From Candidatus Woesearchaeota archaeon (GTDB taxonomy: Archaea; Nanobdellota; Nanobdellia; Woesearchaeales; CALCXY01): a stretch of DNA of 49,729 nucleotides. The stretch's first letter is position 1; the number at the start of each line of letters is the position of its first letter. The position numbers and the translations under genes were made by a program. The notes below the pieces were generated by a model, which saw nothing but the letters and a program-made list of their open reading frames with translations, was not told the origin of the DNA and did not search any database. The stretch lies in NCBI GenBank assembly GCA_937906345.1, contig CALCXY010000035.1, positions 1 to 49,729 on the forward strand, written 5' to 3'. Positions 31,364 through 40,705 of this stretch are shown here, in pieces.

Positions 31364-32016
31364 ACCACATTATCTTTTTTGTAAAATATCCTGAAAAAGG
31401 AAAAGTAAAAACAAGATTAGCTAAAAGTATTGGTGATGAACACGCATTAGGATTATACAAATGTATGGTTGAAGATATTCTTGCTATGTTAAAAGATACT
31501 GGAATTGATTTTACCATATTTTATTCTCCTGATGATAAGGAAAATGAATTAAAAGAATGGCTTGGAGATAATAAATTTGTTGCTCAACAAGGCAAAGACT
31601 TAGGAGAAAAGATGAAGAATGCTTTTACTTTTGTGTTTAAAGATGATGAAATTAAAAATGCCATTATTATAGGAAGTGATTCACCAGATATTCCTGAGAA
31701 ATTGATTTTTGAAGCATTTGATCCCCTTGAAAAAAACGAAGCAGTTATAGGGCCTAGCTTTGATGGAGGATACTATCTTCTAGGTTTCACTAAACAAAGC
31801 TTTATTCCAGAGGTTTTTAATGGAATTGATTGGAGCACTGAGAAGGTTTTTGAACAAACCATGAAGATATTATTAGATCATAATAAAAAAGTAAGTTTAC
31901 TGCAAAGATGGGCTGATATTGATACGATTGATGAGTTGAAAGAGTTTGCTGAGAAGAATAAAAACAAGGAATCATTAACAATGCAGTATATTAAAGATAA
32001 TAAACTTCTAAACTAA
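31360..32016 (+). CDS. TIGR04282-like transferase (DUF2064)
   Basis: 218 residues of nucleotidyl/glycosyltransferase-like fold: FVKYPEKGKVKTRLAKSIG (N-terminal binding loop), IIIGSDSPDIPEKLI and GPSFDGGYYLLGF, then DIDTIDELKEF. These are the hallmarks of TIGR04282, the usual partner of TIGR04283. The ATG overlaps that gene (ATGA), so the pair is co-translated. Expected to prepare or transfer an activated sugar or glycerate for the arsenic product; the biochemistry is established only in part for the family. Confidence 0.88.
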   Translation: MNHIIFFVKYPEKGKVKTRLAKSIGDEHALGLYKCMVEDILAMLKDTGIDFTIFYSPDDKENELKEWLGDNKFVAQQGKDLGEKMKNAFTFVFKDDEIKNAIIIGSDSPDIPEKLIFEAFDPLEKNEAVIGPSFDGGYYLLGFTKQSFIPEVFNGIDWSTEKVFEQTMKILLDHNKKVSLLQRWADIDTIDELKEFAEKNKNKESLTMQYIKDNKLLN

Positions 32017-32097
32017 ATTTTGAGGGTGTTTTGAGAACAATTACATAATATCTATTTTACCTTATTTTTGTTACTTTTAAGTGGTTAAAATAGATAG

Positions 32098-32107
32098 ATT
32101 TATAAAG
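32098..32107 (+). promoter_or_regulatory. TATA box deciding the M16 peptidase start
   Basis: ATTTATAAAG is centred about 26 bases before ATG 32129. It lies downstream of the alternative GTG start at 32081, so the longer frame would begin upstream of the transcript. Leaderless start at 32129 is inferred. Confidence 0.5.
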
Positions 32108-32128
32108 GGGATAAATTTCGATATTTCT

Positions 32129-33448
32129 ATGTCAATTGATTTTGAGGATTTAGAAACACAAGTAGAAGAGCGTGGAAAAGTAATAAAACTAGATAATGGA
32201 GTAGTAATTACTGCTGAAGATTGGCCAGGATCAGGTTTAGCAATAGGAACTATCAATGTATTAGCAGGATCTACAGTAGAGAAAGAAGGTGATGAAGGAA
32301 TTATGCATTTTATTGAGCATATGAGTTGGAGAGCAAGTCAAAATTATCCAAATGATGATGAAAAACTAAGTGCAGCTGCATCATTAGGGTTAGGCGTAAA
32401 TGCAAACACTACCTTAGAGGGTGTAAATTTTCCTATCAATGGAGCTAATGAAAGTAATTATATGTTAGCTAGTAATTTTTTAGAAGCTTCAAGACTTATT
32501 ATAGATTCTATTCATCAACCATTATTTTTAGATGAATCTATTGAACTTGAGAAAGGAATAATTGGCACTGAAATTTTAAGAGAAGAAAATAAAAGAGCAC
32601 ATGATCCTAGCATGGAAAGACAGAGAGTTATCCATCAATGTATTTTTCCAAATAGTCCAGAATTAATGAGCACTGAGTTAGCAGGATCACAAGAGTCTAT
32701 TCAAGGCATAACTGCTCAAAGATTGAAAGAATACCATAAAAAGTATTTTAGAGGATCAAATATTATTGCAGGATTAGTCGCTGATTTCTCTTCAAACCCT
32801 AAATTATTAGACCAAATTTGCGATCTTTTTTCAAAAATTCCTAAAGGTGTTGAAACTCCTTTTTATTTACCTAAAGTTGAAACACCTTTTGAAGATTCAA
32901 CTTATGTTGACATAAATGTAGGTGGAGAAGGACATATGGAAGCTATTACTTACTTCTACACTCCACCCATTTACCATCCAGAATTTGAAAAAATAAAAGG
33001 AGTTGCTCATTTACTTGGAGGAAATTGCAATAGTTTATTATATAGGAATCTTCGATTAAAAAATGGAATTAGCTATGAGGTGAATGCTTTAACAGGAGGC
33101 ACAAGATCAACAGGAACTTTAAGTGTTTTTTTTAACACTCCACCTGATAATTTTGACCAAGCAATGGGCCTTACTTCAGAGTGTATTAATGCACTAAGAG
33201 AAGGTACATTTAACGAAGAAATGTTAGAGGCATACAAAACAGGGTATCTCCCACAATTTATGGTAAGACTCAAAGACCCTGGATGGATTCAAGTAGAGTT
33301 ACAGCAACGTGAACTTGGCAAAAGAATGGGAATAGGAACTCCTCAAGTAGAAACTGTTAAACAATTATTGAGCCTTACTAAAGAAGATATTGTAGGAGCT
33401 GCTAATACCTATCTCACTAGAGATCATAGAATTTTAAAGTTTCTTTAG
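32129..33448 (+). CDS. M16 family metallopeptidase (insulinase/MPP-like)
   Basis: About 439 residues. The inverted zinc motif HFIEH occurs in EGIMHFIEHMSWRAS near residue 66-70, with the downstream Glu in ELEKGIIGTEILREEN about 75 residues later. A second, inactive-looking M16 half carries YRNLRLKNGISYEVNA and the RxxGxR-like end. Length equals one full two-domain M16 subunit. No signal peptide, so it probably acts inside the cell on peptides. Start as decided by the TATA box. No close functional link to the neighbours is visible. Confidence 0.9.
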   Translation: MSIDFEDLETQVEERGKVIKLDNGVVITAEDWPGSGLAIGTINVLAGSTVEKEGDEGIMHFIEHMSWRASQNYPNDDEKLSAAASLGLGVNANTTLEGVNFPINGANESNYMLASNFLEASRLIIDSIHQPLFLDESIELEKGIIGTEILREENKRAHDPSMERQRVIHQCIFPNSPELMSTELAGSQESIQGITAQRLKEYHKKYFRGSNIIAGLVADFSSNPKLLDQICDLFSKIPKGVETPFYLPKVETPFEDSTYVDINVGGEGHMEAITYFYTPPIYHPEFEKIKGVAHLLGGNCNSLLYRNLRLKNGISYEVNALTGGTRSTGTLSVFFNTPPDNFDQAMGLTSECINALREGTFNEEMLEAYKTGYLPQFMVRLKDPGWIQVELQQRELGKRMGIGTPQVETVKQLLSLTKEDIVGAANTYLTRDHRILKFL

Positions 33449-33538
33449 ATTAATAATTAAAAATATTTATTCTCTTCATCAAAACATAATTTTGACAGTA
33501 AAAGCGAAACCTTTTAATAGGATTTGCCCATCTTTTTT

Positions 33539-34204
33539 ATGAAAATGGGGTATAAAGTAATAGCACCTGTCGGTGATAATCTAAAAGCACTATTTGTAGG
33601 GATAAAGGAGTTTCCAACAGAGAAAGTTTTTCTTATTTGTCCAAGTGAAAATATTAAGGATGCACAAGATTTAAAAGAAAAACTAGCAGATTTCACAATT
33701 GATGTTGAGATTATTGAAATAACGGGTAACTTAATGGAAGAGATGTTTAAAGAATTTGGTAAGATAGTAGCGATTCATCCAAATGATGAGATTATTGTCA
33801 ATGTAGCAACAGGTGATAGAATGAGCACTTGTGCTGCTATGAGCGCATCTTTTGCAAATGGGCTTAAAACATTTGGAGTTATGGGCAATCAAGCAATGAT
33901 TATGCCAATAATGAAATTATCTTATTATCAAGAATTAAGCGAAAACAAATTAAAAATTCTTAAAATGTTGAAAATTGAGGATTATGTTTCCTTAAAAGAA
34001 TTAAGTAAACAAGTTGAAATGAGTATCTCTTTATTGTCTTACCATATCAATGGTAATTACAAATATAAAGGATTAAAAGAATATAGACTAGTTGAAGTAA
34101 TGGAGAAAAATAAACAGCTCTATATTAAATTATCAGAGATGGGAAATTTACTTCTTAAGGGATATATTCAACAAGAAAAAGCACCAGGAGAGGTTAAGAA
34201 ATGA
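33539..34204 (+). CDS. CARF-like domain with winged-helix regulator (DUF6293/Csa3-like)
   Basis: 221 residues. The first ~125 have a CARF/Rossmann-like fold: strand [29 protein letters not shown], and the motif [20 protein letters not shown], whose Gly-Asp-Arg loop resembles a ring-nucleotide pocket. The C-terminal ~80 form a winged helix ([26 protein letters not shown]). The layout resembles Csa3 and haloarchaeal DUF6293 regulators. No CRISPR array or cas gene is in the window. A TATA-like TTTTAATAG at 33512-33520 places ATG 33539 at the transcript start. It overlaps gdhA by four bases and may regulate it. Confidence 0.75.
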   Translation: MKMGYKVIAPVGDNLKALFVGIKEFPTEKVFLICPSENIKDAQDLKEKLADFTIDVEIIEITGNLMEEMFKEFGKIVAIHPNDEIIVNVATGDRMSTCAAMSASFANGLKTFGVMGNQAMIMPIMKLSYYQELSENKLKILKMLKIEDYVSLKELSKQVEMSISLLSYHINGNYKYKGLKEYRLVEVMEKNKQLYIKLSEMGNLLLKGYIQQEKAPGEVKK

Positions 34205-35490
34205 GTCTATTTGAAAATGCAAAAAAACAATTTTACAAATCATTAAAATACCTTAACTTTAGTGAAGACTCTAAAAAAATTCTATCACAGCCCAAAGAGA
34301 TTTTAGAAGTTTCTATTCCTGTTAGGATGGATGATGGATCTTTAGAGGTATTCACAGGATATAGGGTGCATTACAACAATATCCTAGGCCCAACAAAAGG
34401 AGGAATTAGATATCATCCTGATGTTACACTAGATGAAGTAAAATCTTTAGCCTTTTGGATGACATTTAAATGTGCGATAGCAGGGTTGCCTTTTGGAGGA
34501 GGAAAAGGAGGAATTATTGTTGACCCTAAAAAATTATCCAAAAAAGAATTAGAAAGATTAAGCAGAGGTTTTATTCAATCAATTTATGATTTTATTGGAC
34601 CTGATATTGATGTTCCAGCTCCAGATGTGTATACTAATGAAATGATCATGGGCTGGATGGCTGATGAATATTCTAAAATTGCAAGGAAATTAACTCCAGA
34701 GGTCATAACTGGGAAGCCTGTTAGTTTAGGTGGCTCACTTGGAAGAGATGATGCAACTGCTCGTGGAGCTTATTATGTGATTAAAGAACATGTTAAAAAA
34801 CTTAAATTAAACGAGAAAGATTTGAAAGTAGCAATTCAAGGATTTGGAAATGCAGGATTTTATATTGCTAAACTTTTAAATGATGATGGTTTTCAAATTG
34901 TTGCTTTAAGTGATTCTAAAGGAGGAATTTATACTAAAAATGGAAAACTTGATCCAGAGTCTATTATGAAAGTAAAAGAACAAAAAGGAAAAATGGAAGG
35001 AGTTTATTGCAAAGGAACTGTTTGTGATATGATTGAGCATGAAAAAATAACAAATGAGGAATTATTAGAATTAGATGTTGATATTTTAATTCCAAGTGCT
35101 ATTGAAAATCAAATCACAAAGAAAAACGCTGATAAGATTAAAGCAAAAATTGTTTTAGAGATTGCCAATGGTCCAACAACTCCAGAAGCAGATGAAATAT
35201 TAAATAAGAAAAACATAACTGTTATCCCTGATATTTTAGCAAATTCAGGAGGAGTTACAGTTTCTTATTTTGAATGGGTGCAAAATAAAGCAGGATATTA
35301 TTGGACAAGGGAAGAAGTGAGTGAAAAATTAAAACCTATTATGGTCAAAGGATATAATGATATGATGGAAGCAGCTGAGAATAACAAGATTGATTTGAGG
35401 ACAGCAGCGTATGTTGTAGGTTCTAGAAGAATTATTGAAGCTATCGAAGCAAAAGGAACTACTGCTTATTTTAGAGAACAGTCAAAATGA
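34201..35490 (+). CDS. gdhA: Glutamate dehydrogenase
   Basis: 429 residues, standard length. Signatures: [34 protein letters not shown] (catalytic Lys), the active-site Asp region [11 protein letters not shown], and the nucleotide-binding [17 protein letters not shown]. It interconverts glutamate and 2-oxoglutarate plus ammonia; coenzyme choice cannot be told reliably by eye. The gene overlaps the CARF-HTH gene upstream and the radical SAM gene downstream by four bases each, so all three are coupled. Nothing is truncated. Confidence 0.97.
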   Translation: MSLFENAKKQFYKSLKYLNFSEDSKKILSQPKEILEVSIPVRMDDGSLEVFTGYRVHYNNILGPTKGGIRYHPDVTLDEVKSLAFWMTFKCAIAGLPFGGGKGGIIVDPKKLSKKELERLSRGFIQSIYDFIGPDIDVPAPDVYTNEMIMGWMADEYSKIARKLTPEVITGKPVSLGGSLGRDDATARGAYYVIKEHVKKLKLNEKDLKVAIQGFGNAGFYIAKLLNDDGFQIVALSDSKGGIYTKNGKLDPESIMKVKEQKGKMEGVYCKGTVCDMIEHEKITNEELLELDVDILIPSAIENQITKKNADKIKAKIVLEIANGPTTPEADEILNKKNITVIPDILANSGGVTVSYFEWVQNKAGYYWTREEVSEKLKPIMVKGYNDMMEAAENNKIDLRTAAYVVGSRRIIEAIEAKGTTAYFREQSK

Positions 35491-36410
35491 TTGCGATTCA
35501 AAAACAGAGGCCAGGTTTTATTGGTTTTCAAGAAAAAGAGGGAAAGTATCAATTAGATGATCTTTGGTTTATGGTAGGTTCAAGGTGTAATCTAAGCTGT
35601 AAGCATTGTTATGTTGCTAGCAGCCCTACAAACGATACCTTACAACAAATAACAGTAGAGGATATTAAACCTTTTTTAGCAGAAGCAAAGGAATTTGGAG
35701 TAAAACACATATATTTTACAGGAGGAGAACCTTTCATCAATAAAGACATGTTAAAAATGATTGAAACCTCATTAATGTATGGAGATGTGACTGTTTTAAC
35801 TAATGCAACGTTTCCAATAACTAACTTTATTCCAAAATTAAAAGAACTGCAAAATTCATCTCAAAATAATCTTACTTTCAGAGTAAGTTTAGATCATTAT
35901 GATGAAAAGATCCATGATTCTATTAGAGGAAATGGTTCTTTTAGTTTTACCTTAAAAAATGTAAAGCAATTACACGAAAATGGGTTTAAGCCAATTATCA
36001 CATCAACTGCTATTGTCTATGAAAATAATGAGCTTAATGAAGAACAAATTGCCATAAAATTTAAAGAACTTTTTAGCAAAGATGGAATTGATATTGATGT
36101 TAAGATGCTGCCTTACAATCTTGAAATGGGAACTAATTTAAATCGTGTTAAAACACCTAGCAAAAATGTTTTTATCAGCGAAGATTGCATGAACAGAGCA
36201 AGTGTTGATAATTCAAATTTTCAATGTTTTAATGGAAGGACTGTTCAAAAAATTAAAGGTGAAATGAGAGTATATCCTTGCCCTATTATTTACAATAATC
36301 CAAAATTCGAGATATCTACAAATTTAAAAGATTCATTTTCAAAAATATTTTTAACACATAAAGCGTGTTTTGATTTTTGCTACAAATCTGGAGGAAAATG
36401 CACAAACTAA
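35487..36410 (+). CDS. Radical SAM protein with Cys-rich C-terminus
   Basis: 307 residues. The cluster motif is CNLSCKHC (Cys-x3-Cys-x2-Cys) at about residue 34-41, followed by the SAM-binding [13 protein letters not shown] and ITSTAIV strands. The last ~70 residues have five Cys (CMNRA, QCF, YPCPI, ACFDFC, KCT), as in SPASM-type auxiliary cluster domains. It is not the standard ArsS layout with a DUF3641 tail, but it stands between gdhA and arsM, where ArsS would be expected. It may be a distant functional counterpart that acts on the arsenic product; substrate unknown. Confidence 0.85.
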   Translation: MIAIQKQRPGFIGFQEKEGKYQLDDLWFMVGSRCNLSCKHCYVASSPTNDTLQQITVEDIKPFLAEAKEFGVKHIYFTGGEPFINKDMLKMIETSLMYGDVTVLTNATFPITNFIPKLKELQNSSQNNLTFRVSLDHYDEKIHDSIRGNGSFSFTLKNVKQLHENGFKPIITSTAIVYENNELNEEQIAIKFKELFSKDGIDIDVKMLPYNLEMGTNLNRVKTPSKNVFISEDCMNRASVDNSNFQCFNGRTVQKIKGEMRVYPCPIIYNNPKFEISTNLKDSFSKIFLTHKACFDFCYKSGGKCTN

Positions 36411-37366
36411 AAATGACTATAAAAGATACTAAACAAATTGTAACTGAAAGATATAGTAAAGCTTCAGCTCAAAAAGAAGAAAATTTATGCTGTCCTAAAG
36501 GGTATACTGGAGATGAAACATCTCACATACCAGAAACAGTTATTGAAACAGCTTATGGATGCGGCAATCCAACAGGGTTCAATACTCTTAAAGGAGGAGA
36601 AACTGTTTTAGATTTAGGATCAGGTGCTGGAATTGATTGTTTTATTGCATCTAAAAAAGTTGGAAAAGATGGAAAAGTAATTGGAATTGATATGACTGAT
36701 GACATGCTTGAAAAAGCAAATAAAAACAAAAAATTAGTGGCAGAGTCATTAGGATATGATAATACTGAATTCAAAAAAGGACATTTAGAAAATATTCCTT
36801 TAGAGGATAATTCAGTAAACTTTGTAATGTCTAACTGTGTTATTAATTTATCAACTGACAAAGAAAAAGTATTTAATGAAATATTTAGAGTAATGAAAGA
36901 TAATGGAACATTTTCAATATCAGATATTGTATCAGATAAAGAGGTTCCTCAACATCTTAAAGATGATGAAGAATTATGGAGTGGATGTATTAGTGGATCT
37001 TTAACTGAGAAAGAATACCTTGCATTAATGGAAAAAACAGGATTTTATGGCTTAACCGTTTTCAAACAAAGTGTATGGAAAGAAATTGAAGGAATTAAAT
37101 TCAAATCCATTGTTGTAAAAGGTCATAAATTAAAGAGGAGCAAAGAATGTGTATTTATTGGACAAACAGCTACCTACACAGGGCCTATGAAAAAAGCAGA
37201 AGATGATGAAAATCATACATTTTTACGAGGCATTCCTCAAGAGGTTTGCACTGAAACTGCTAAACGATTAAGTAAAGAGCCTTATAAAAAATCATTTATC
37301 ATAACAGATCCAACTAAAAAAATGGAGGAAGGCATATCTTGCGATCCTAAAGATGGATGCTGTTAA
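36398..37366 (+). CDS. arsM: Arsenite methyltransferase
   Basis: About 322 residues. ArsM methylates As(III) with SAM. Conserved blocks: NLCCPKGYTGD (Cys pair near the N-terminus), the SAM loop ETVLDLGSGAGIDCFIA, YGCGNPTG, the catalytic-site NCVINLSTDKEKV and WSGCISGSLTEKEYL with the third Cys, and a Cys-rich end (SCDPKDGCC). Start options are ATG 36398, with GGAGG at 36390-36394, and ATG 36413 after the upstream stop; the ribosome site slightly favours the first despite short spacing. Followed within six bases by the arsenate-reductase-like gene. Confidence 0.92.
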   Translation: MHKLKMTIKDTKQIVTERYSKASAQKEENLCCPKGYTGDETSHIPETVIETAYGCGNPTGFNTLKGGETVLDLGSGAGIDCFIASKKVGKDGKVIGIDMTDDMLEKANKNKKLVAESLGYDNTEFKKGHLENIPLEDNSVNFVMSNCVINLSTDKEKVFNEIFRVMKDNGTFSISDIVSDKEVPQHLKDDEELWSGCISGSLTEKEYLALMEKTGFYGLTVFKQSVWKEIEGIKFKSIVVKGHKLKRSKECVFIGQTATYTGPMKKAEDDENHTFLRGIPQEVCTETAKRLSKEPYKKSFIITDPTKKMEEGISCDPKDGCC

Positions 37367-37371
37367 ATTAA

Positions 37372-37791
37372 ATGAAACAACACAATTATTCTGTAAATAT
37401 TATTATGTTTTGCTGCGGCCATAATGCAGGAAGGAGTCAAATGGCTCAAGCGTTCTTTAATCATCTTAATAAAAATCCTAAATTTGTAGCTGAAAGTGCA
37501 GGAACAAATATTGCAAATGAAATTAATAAACAATGTGTTGAAGCTATGAAAGAAATTGGAATTGATATGGGTGATAAAAAAAAGTATTATCCTAAAGCAA
37601 TCAATCCTAAAAGAAAATATTTTAGAATTTATACTATGGGATGTAATGTGCAATGCCCTATTGATTTTTATAAAGATCTTGCATTAGATGATCCTGCTGG
37701 AAAACCTGTTGAAGAGGTTAGGATTATTAGAGATCAAGTTAAAGAAAAAATATTGGAGATTATTAATAATCTTAATTCAATATCTTCCTAA
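37372..37791 (+). CDS. arsC: Arsenate reductase, LMW-phosphatase type (ArsC)
   Basis: 139 residues. The catalytic P-loop is CGHNAGRS (Cys-x5-Arg) after IIMFC. The C-terminal block YTMGCNVQCPIDFYKDLALDDP provides the two further Cys used by thioredoxin-coupled ArsC proteins to cycle the disulfide, and PVEEVRIIRDQVKEKI is the usual final helix. So this is an arsenate reductase rather than a protein phosphatase. It would hand arsenite to ArsM, encoded just before it. No Acr3 or ArsB exporter is visible. The electron donor may be one of the thioredoxins of the cell. Confidence 0.92.
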   Translation: MKQHNYSVNIIMFCCGHNAGRSQMAQAFFNHLNKNPKFVAESAGTNIANEINKQCVEAMKEIGIDMGDKKKYYPKAINPKRKYFRIYTMGCNVQCPIDFYKDLALDDPAGKPVEEVRIIRDQVKEKILEIINNLNSISS

Positions 37792-37814
37792 ATTGAGGTC
37801 AATAAAAATTCAGG

Positions 37815-38498
37815 ATGAAATTAAAAAAAATAATAAAACCTTTAATCCTTGTGCTATTTATAATAGCTGCAATCATTCTCGTTAAAGCAACAAATGTTGA
37901 AAAATTACTTGATAAAGATTTTATTGCTTCTATTATTAATCCATTAGGTTTTTTTGGAGTCTTACTTTTTATGGTAATCTATATGATAGGAACTGTTATT
38001 TTTTTACCTGGAACTCCATTGAGCATTATTGCAGGATTTTTATTTGGATCTATTCAGGGAACAATAGCGGTTGTTATTGGTGCGACTCTAGGTGCGTGTA
38101 TTGCATTTGGAATCTCAAGATATTTAGGAAAAGATTTTACAGAAAGATTCCTTAAGGGCAGGTTTAAAAAATTGTATGCATATGACAAAAAATTAGAAGA
38201 TAATGGTCTTATCACAATATTATTTTTAAGAATTGTTCCTTTGTTTCCTTTCAATGGCTTAAATTTTGCACTTGGTCTCACTAAAATTAAATTCAAAGAT
38301 TTTATATTAGGAACAGTATTAGGTATTATTCCAGGAAGTTTTATCTTAGTTAATATTGGATCAAATGCAACAAGTATTAGCAGTCCAAAGCTATACCTTT
38401 TTATATTCCTATTTATACTATTGGCCTTAATACCCACTTGTTACAAGGGATATACACACTATAAGAAAAAAAGAGATGGGAGAGAAAACACTGAATAA
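37815..38498 (+). CDS. TVP38/TMEM64 family membrane protein, copy 1
   Basis: 227 residues, about five membrane segments. Family blocks are FLPGTPLSIIAGFLFGSIQGT, GATLGACIAFGISRYLGKDF and FLRIVPLFPFNGLNFALGLTKIKFKDF, matching the DedA-like VTT fold. Function is unknown; some members help membrane lipid or ion transport. It is followed, with a 23-base overlap, by a second TVP38 gene and then a MerA-like oxidoreductase, a combination often found together in bacteria. Confidence 0.88.
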   Translation: MKLKKIIKPLILVLFIIAAIILVKATNVEKLLDKDFIASIINPLGFFGVLLFMVIYMIGTVIFLPGTPLSIIAGFLFGSIQGTIAVVIGATLGACIAFGISRYLGKDFTERFLKGRFKKLYAYDKKLEDNGLITILFLRIVPLFPFNGLNFALGLTKIKFKDFILGTVLGIIPGSFILVNIGSNATSISSPKLYLFIFLFILLALIPTCYKGYTHYKKKRDGRENTE

Positions 38499-39156
38499 GA
38501 TTATTGGTGCGATTGTATTAATCTTAATAGTGTTTTTAATTTTTTCTCAGCTCAAAGCAAAAGTAAATTTTGATCAAATAACAGATGTAGAATATTTGAA
38601 AAATACATTAAGTCAATATGAAAATTTAGCACCAATCATATTCATAGCTATTATGGCTATTGCTATTATCATAAGCCCAATACCTAGTCTACCATTAGAT
38701 ATTGCAGCAGGAGCAATATGGGGGCCTTTTATTGGAGGATCATTAGCCATTATTGGTGCAGAGATTGGCGCAATTATCAGTTTTTTAATTGCACGATACT
38801 TAGGAAGGGAATTAGTAGAAAAATTATTGCATAAAGACATACACATTTGTGATAATTGTTCAGAAAAGTATATTTTTTGGGTGATTCTCATTGCGAGATT
38901 GTTTCCCTTTTTTCAATTTGACATTATTAGTTATGGAGCAGGGTTAACCAATATTTCAGTAAAAAAGTTTGCTGTTGCAACATTTATTGGAATGATACCC
39001 ATGACTTATTTATTTGCGTATACTGGGAAAGCATTTTTTTCAGCAAAGCTTTTAAGCACTTTCCTTTCAATTGTAATCATAGGAGGAATGTTTATTGTTC
39101 CAATGTTGATTAATAGATACAATATTTTCAATTTAAAAGATAAAATCAAATTATGA
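38476..39156 (+). CDS. TVP38/TMEM64 family membrane protein, copy 2
   Basis: 226 residues with VTT-fold blocks: SPIPSLPLDIAAGAIWGPFIG, AEIGAIISFLIARYLGRELV, ARLFPFFQFDIISYGAGLTNI. A loop between membrane segments carries CDNCSEKY, a CxxC motif absent from copy 1. This may be a redox or metal site exposed on one face of the membrane. The start overlaps copy 1, so translation is coupled. The two copies are clearly diverged. Function inferred as membrane transport or lipid handling only by family. Confidence 0.88.
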   Translation: MGEKTLNKIIGAIVLILIVFLIFSQLKAKVNFDQITDVEYLKNTLSQYENLAPIIFIAIMAIAIIISPIPSLPLDIAAGAIWGPFIGGSLAIIGAEIGAIISFLIARYLGRELVEKLLHKDIHICDNCSEKYIFWVILIARLFPFFQFDIISYGAGLTNISVKKFAVATFIGMIPMTYLFAYTGKAFFSAKLLSTFLSIVIIGGMFIVPMLINRYNIFNLKDKIKL

Positions 39157-39205
39157 ATTAACAAATAAAAGATTAATAAATAAGGTATTAATAAAAGAGG
39201 AAAAA

Positions 39206-40630
39206 ATGAAGTATGATATTATTGTTTTAGGAGCTGGTTCTGCAGGATTAAATGTAGCAGTTTTCATGAACAGAATAGGACTAAAAGTATTAATGGTTGA
39301 GAAACATCTTATAGGTGGAGATTGCTTAAATTATGGATGTGTTCCAAGTAAAGCTTTAATCAGTTTATCAAAACATATGCATCAAGGCAAAAAAGCTGAA
39401 CAGTATGGTGTTCAAATAAAAGGTTCTATTGATCTTAAAAAAATTGCGCAAACCATTAAAAAACGGCAGGATTTTATTAGAGAGCATGAAAATGAAGAGT
39501 ATTTTAGAAAAAAAGGAATCGATGTTAAGATGGGAAGTGCAAAGTTTGTTGATAAAAGATCTATTTCATTAAATGGAGAAGTGCACACTGCAAAACGAAT
39601 TGTCATTGCAACAGGATCTAGGCCTTTTACTCCACCTATTGATGGAGTTGAAAAAGTTCCTTATTTTACTAATGAAACAATTTTTAAGAATGAAAAGTTA
39701 CCTAAAAAATTCCTCGTGGTTGGAGGAGGTCCTATTGGTATGGAGATTTCTCAAGCCTATAATAGATTAGGAGCAGAGGTAACTATTGTTGAACGAAATA
39801 ATCAAGTTTTACCTAAAGAAGACAAAGAAATGAGTAACATGATATGCGAGGTATTCAAAAAAGAAGGCATCAAACTTATGCTTGGCTATAATCCTGTTAA
39901 ATTTTCTGATAAAAATACATTAGTTGTTTCACAGTATGATCGAGAAAAACGAGAAAATGTTGGTAAACCTATCTCCATAAAATTTGACCAAGTAATCATA
40001 GCAATTGGAAGAAGATTAAACATAGAAGGACTATCTCTAGAAAAAGCAAATGTTCAGGTTAAAGATAATAAAATTGTGGTTGATAAATATTTAAGGACAA
40101 CGAATAAACATATTTATGTTGCAGGAGATGTAGCAGGAGATTTTCTTTTTACTCATTGGGCAGAGTATCAAGCTTCAATTGTGATTAATAATATGGTCAA
40201 CCCAAGAAAGAAATCTCCTAAGAGAGAAAATGTTGCGTGGGTGACGTATGTTGATCCTGAATTAGCAAGTTTTGGTTTGCAAGAACAAAATCTTAAAGAA
40301 CAAAATATTCAATATGAAGTTTTAGAATTAAAATTAGATGATGTGGATAGAGCCATTGCTGAAGGTTCTACTGAAGGTAAACTTAAATTATTTGTTGGTA
40401 AAGGAAAAATACTTGGCGGGACAATGCTTGCTAAAAATGCAGGTGAATTAGTTGGAGAATTAGTATTAGCCATGACTTTAGGAATTCCTGCTGCTAAGTT
40501 ATTTGAAAGAATTTATCCGTATCCTACACTAAGTAGAGTTAATAAAAAAGTAATTGCAAAGTATTTGGGGAAAAAGTTAACAAGTAAATCCATGAGCATT
40601 TTACGAATACTTTATAAAATTTTGCCTTAA
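39206..40630 (+). CDS. MerA/lipoamide-dehydrogenase-like flavin disulfide oxidoreductase
   Basis: 474 residues. FAD motif VLGAGSAGLNVAVFM, redox disulfide GGDCLNYGCVPSK, NAD(P) motif FLVVGGGPIGMEISQAY, the FAD block IYVAGDVAGDF, and the C-terminal dimer domain are all present. There is no MerP-like N-terminal domain and no C-terminal Cys pair for Hg. The active-site HAHPT of lipoamide dehydrogenases and MerA reads IYPYPT, so the catalytic His is Tyr; this is usual in the TVP38-linked subfamily. RBS GAGGAAA precedes the ATG. Possible role: a quinone or other oxidoreductase tied to the membrane partner; unproven. Confidence 0.88.
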   Translation: MKYDIIVLGAGSAGLNVAVFMNRIGLKVLMVEKHLIGGDCLNYGCVPSKALISLSKHMHQGKKAEQYGVQIKGSIDLKKIAQTIKKRQDFIREHENEEYFRKKGIDVKMGSAKFVDKRSISLNGEVHTAKRIVIATGSRPFTPPIDGVEKVPYFTNETIFKNEKLPKKFLVVGGGPIGMEISQAYNRLGAEVTIVERNNQVLPKEDKEMSNMICEVFKKEGIKLMLGYNPVKFSDKNTLVVSQYDREKRENVGKPISIKFDQVIIAIGRRLNIEGLSLEKANVQVKDNKIVVDKYLRTTNKHIYVAGDVAGDFLFTHWAEYQASIVINNMVNPRKKSPKRENVAWVTYVDPELASFGLQEQNLKEQNIQYEVLELKLDDVDRAIAEGSTEGKLKLFVGKGKILGGTMLAKNAGELVGELVLAMTLGIPAAKLFERIYPYPTLSRVNKKVIAKYLGKKLTSKSMSILRILYKILP

Positions 40631-40649
40631 AAATTTAGAATACCGAAAG

Positions 40650-40701
40650 TATTAAATACCATAATATCATTCTATATCATACTAAATCATTCAAGGTGAT
40701 T
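40650..40701 (+). promoter_or_regulatory. Promoter and phased operator of the toxin-antitoxin pair
   Basis: TATA-like TATTAAATA at 40650-40658 is preceded by a BRE-like CCGAAAG. After it, the pentamer ATCAT occurs at 40666-40670, 40676-40680 and 40686-40690, with a variant GTGAT at 40696-40700: exact 10-base spacing, on one face of the helix. The array covers the expected transcription start and the ribosome site (AAGGTGAT), as an antitoxin autorepressor site would. Confidence 0.5.
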
Positions 40702-40705
40702 CAAA

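Noticed and set aside
33539-34204. A CRISPR locus suggested by the CARF-like regulator
   Set aside because: No array of direct repeats and no cas gene is visible anywhere in the window.
39206-40630. Mercuric reductase MerA
   Set aside because: The C-terminal Cys pair and N-terminal HMA domain needed for Hg(II) are absent, and the catalytic His region reads IYPYPT.
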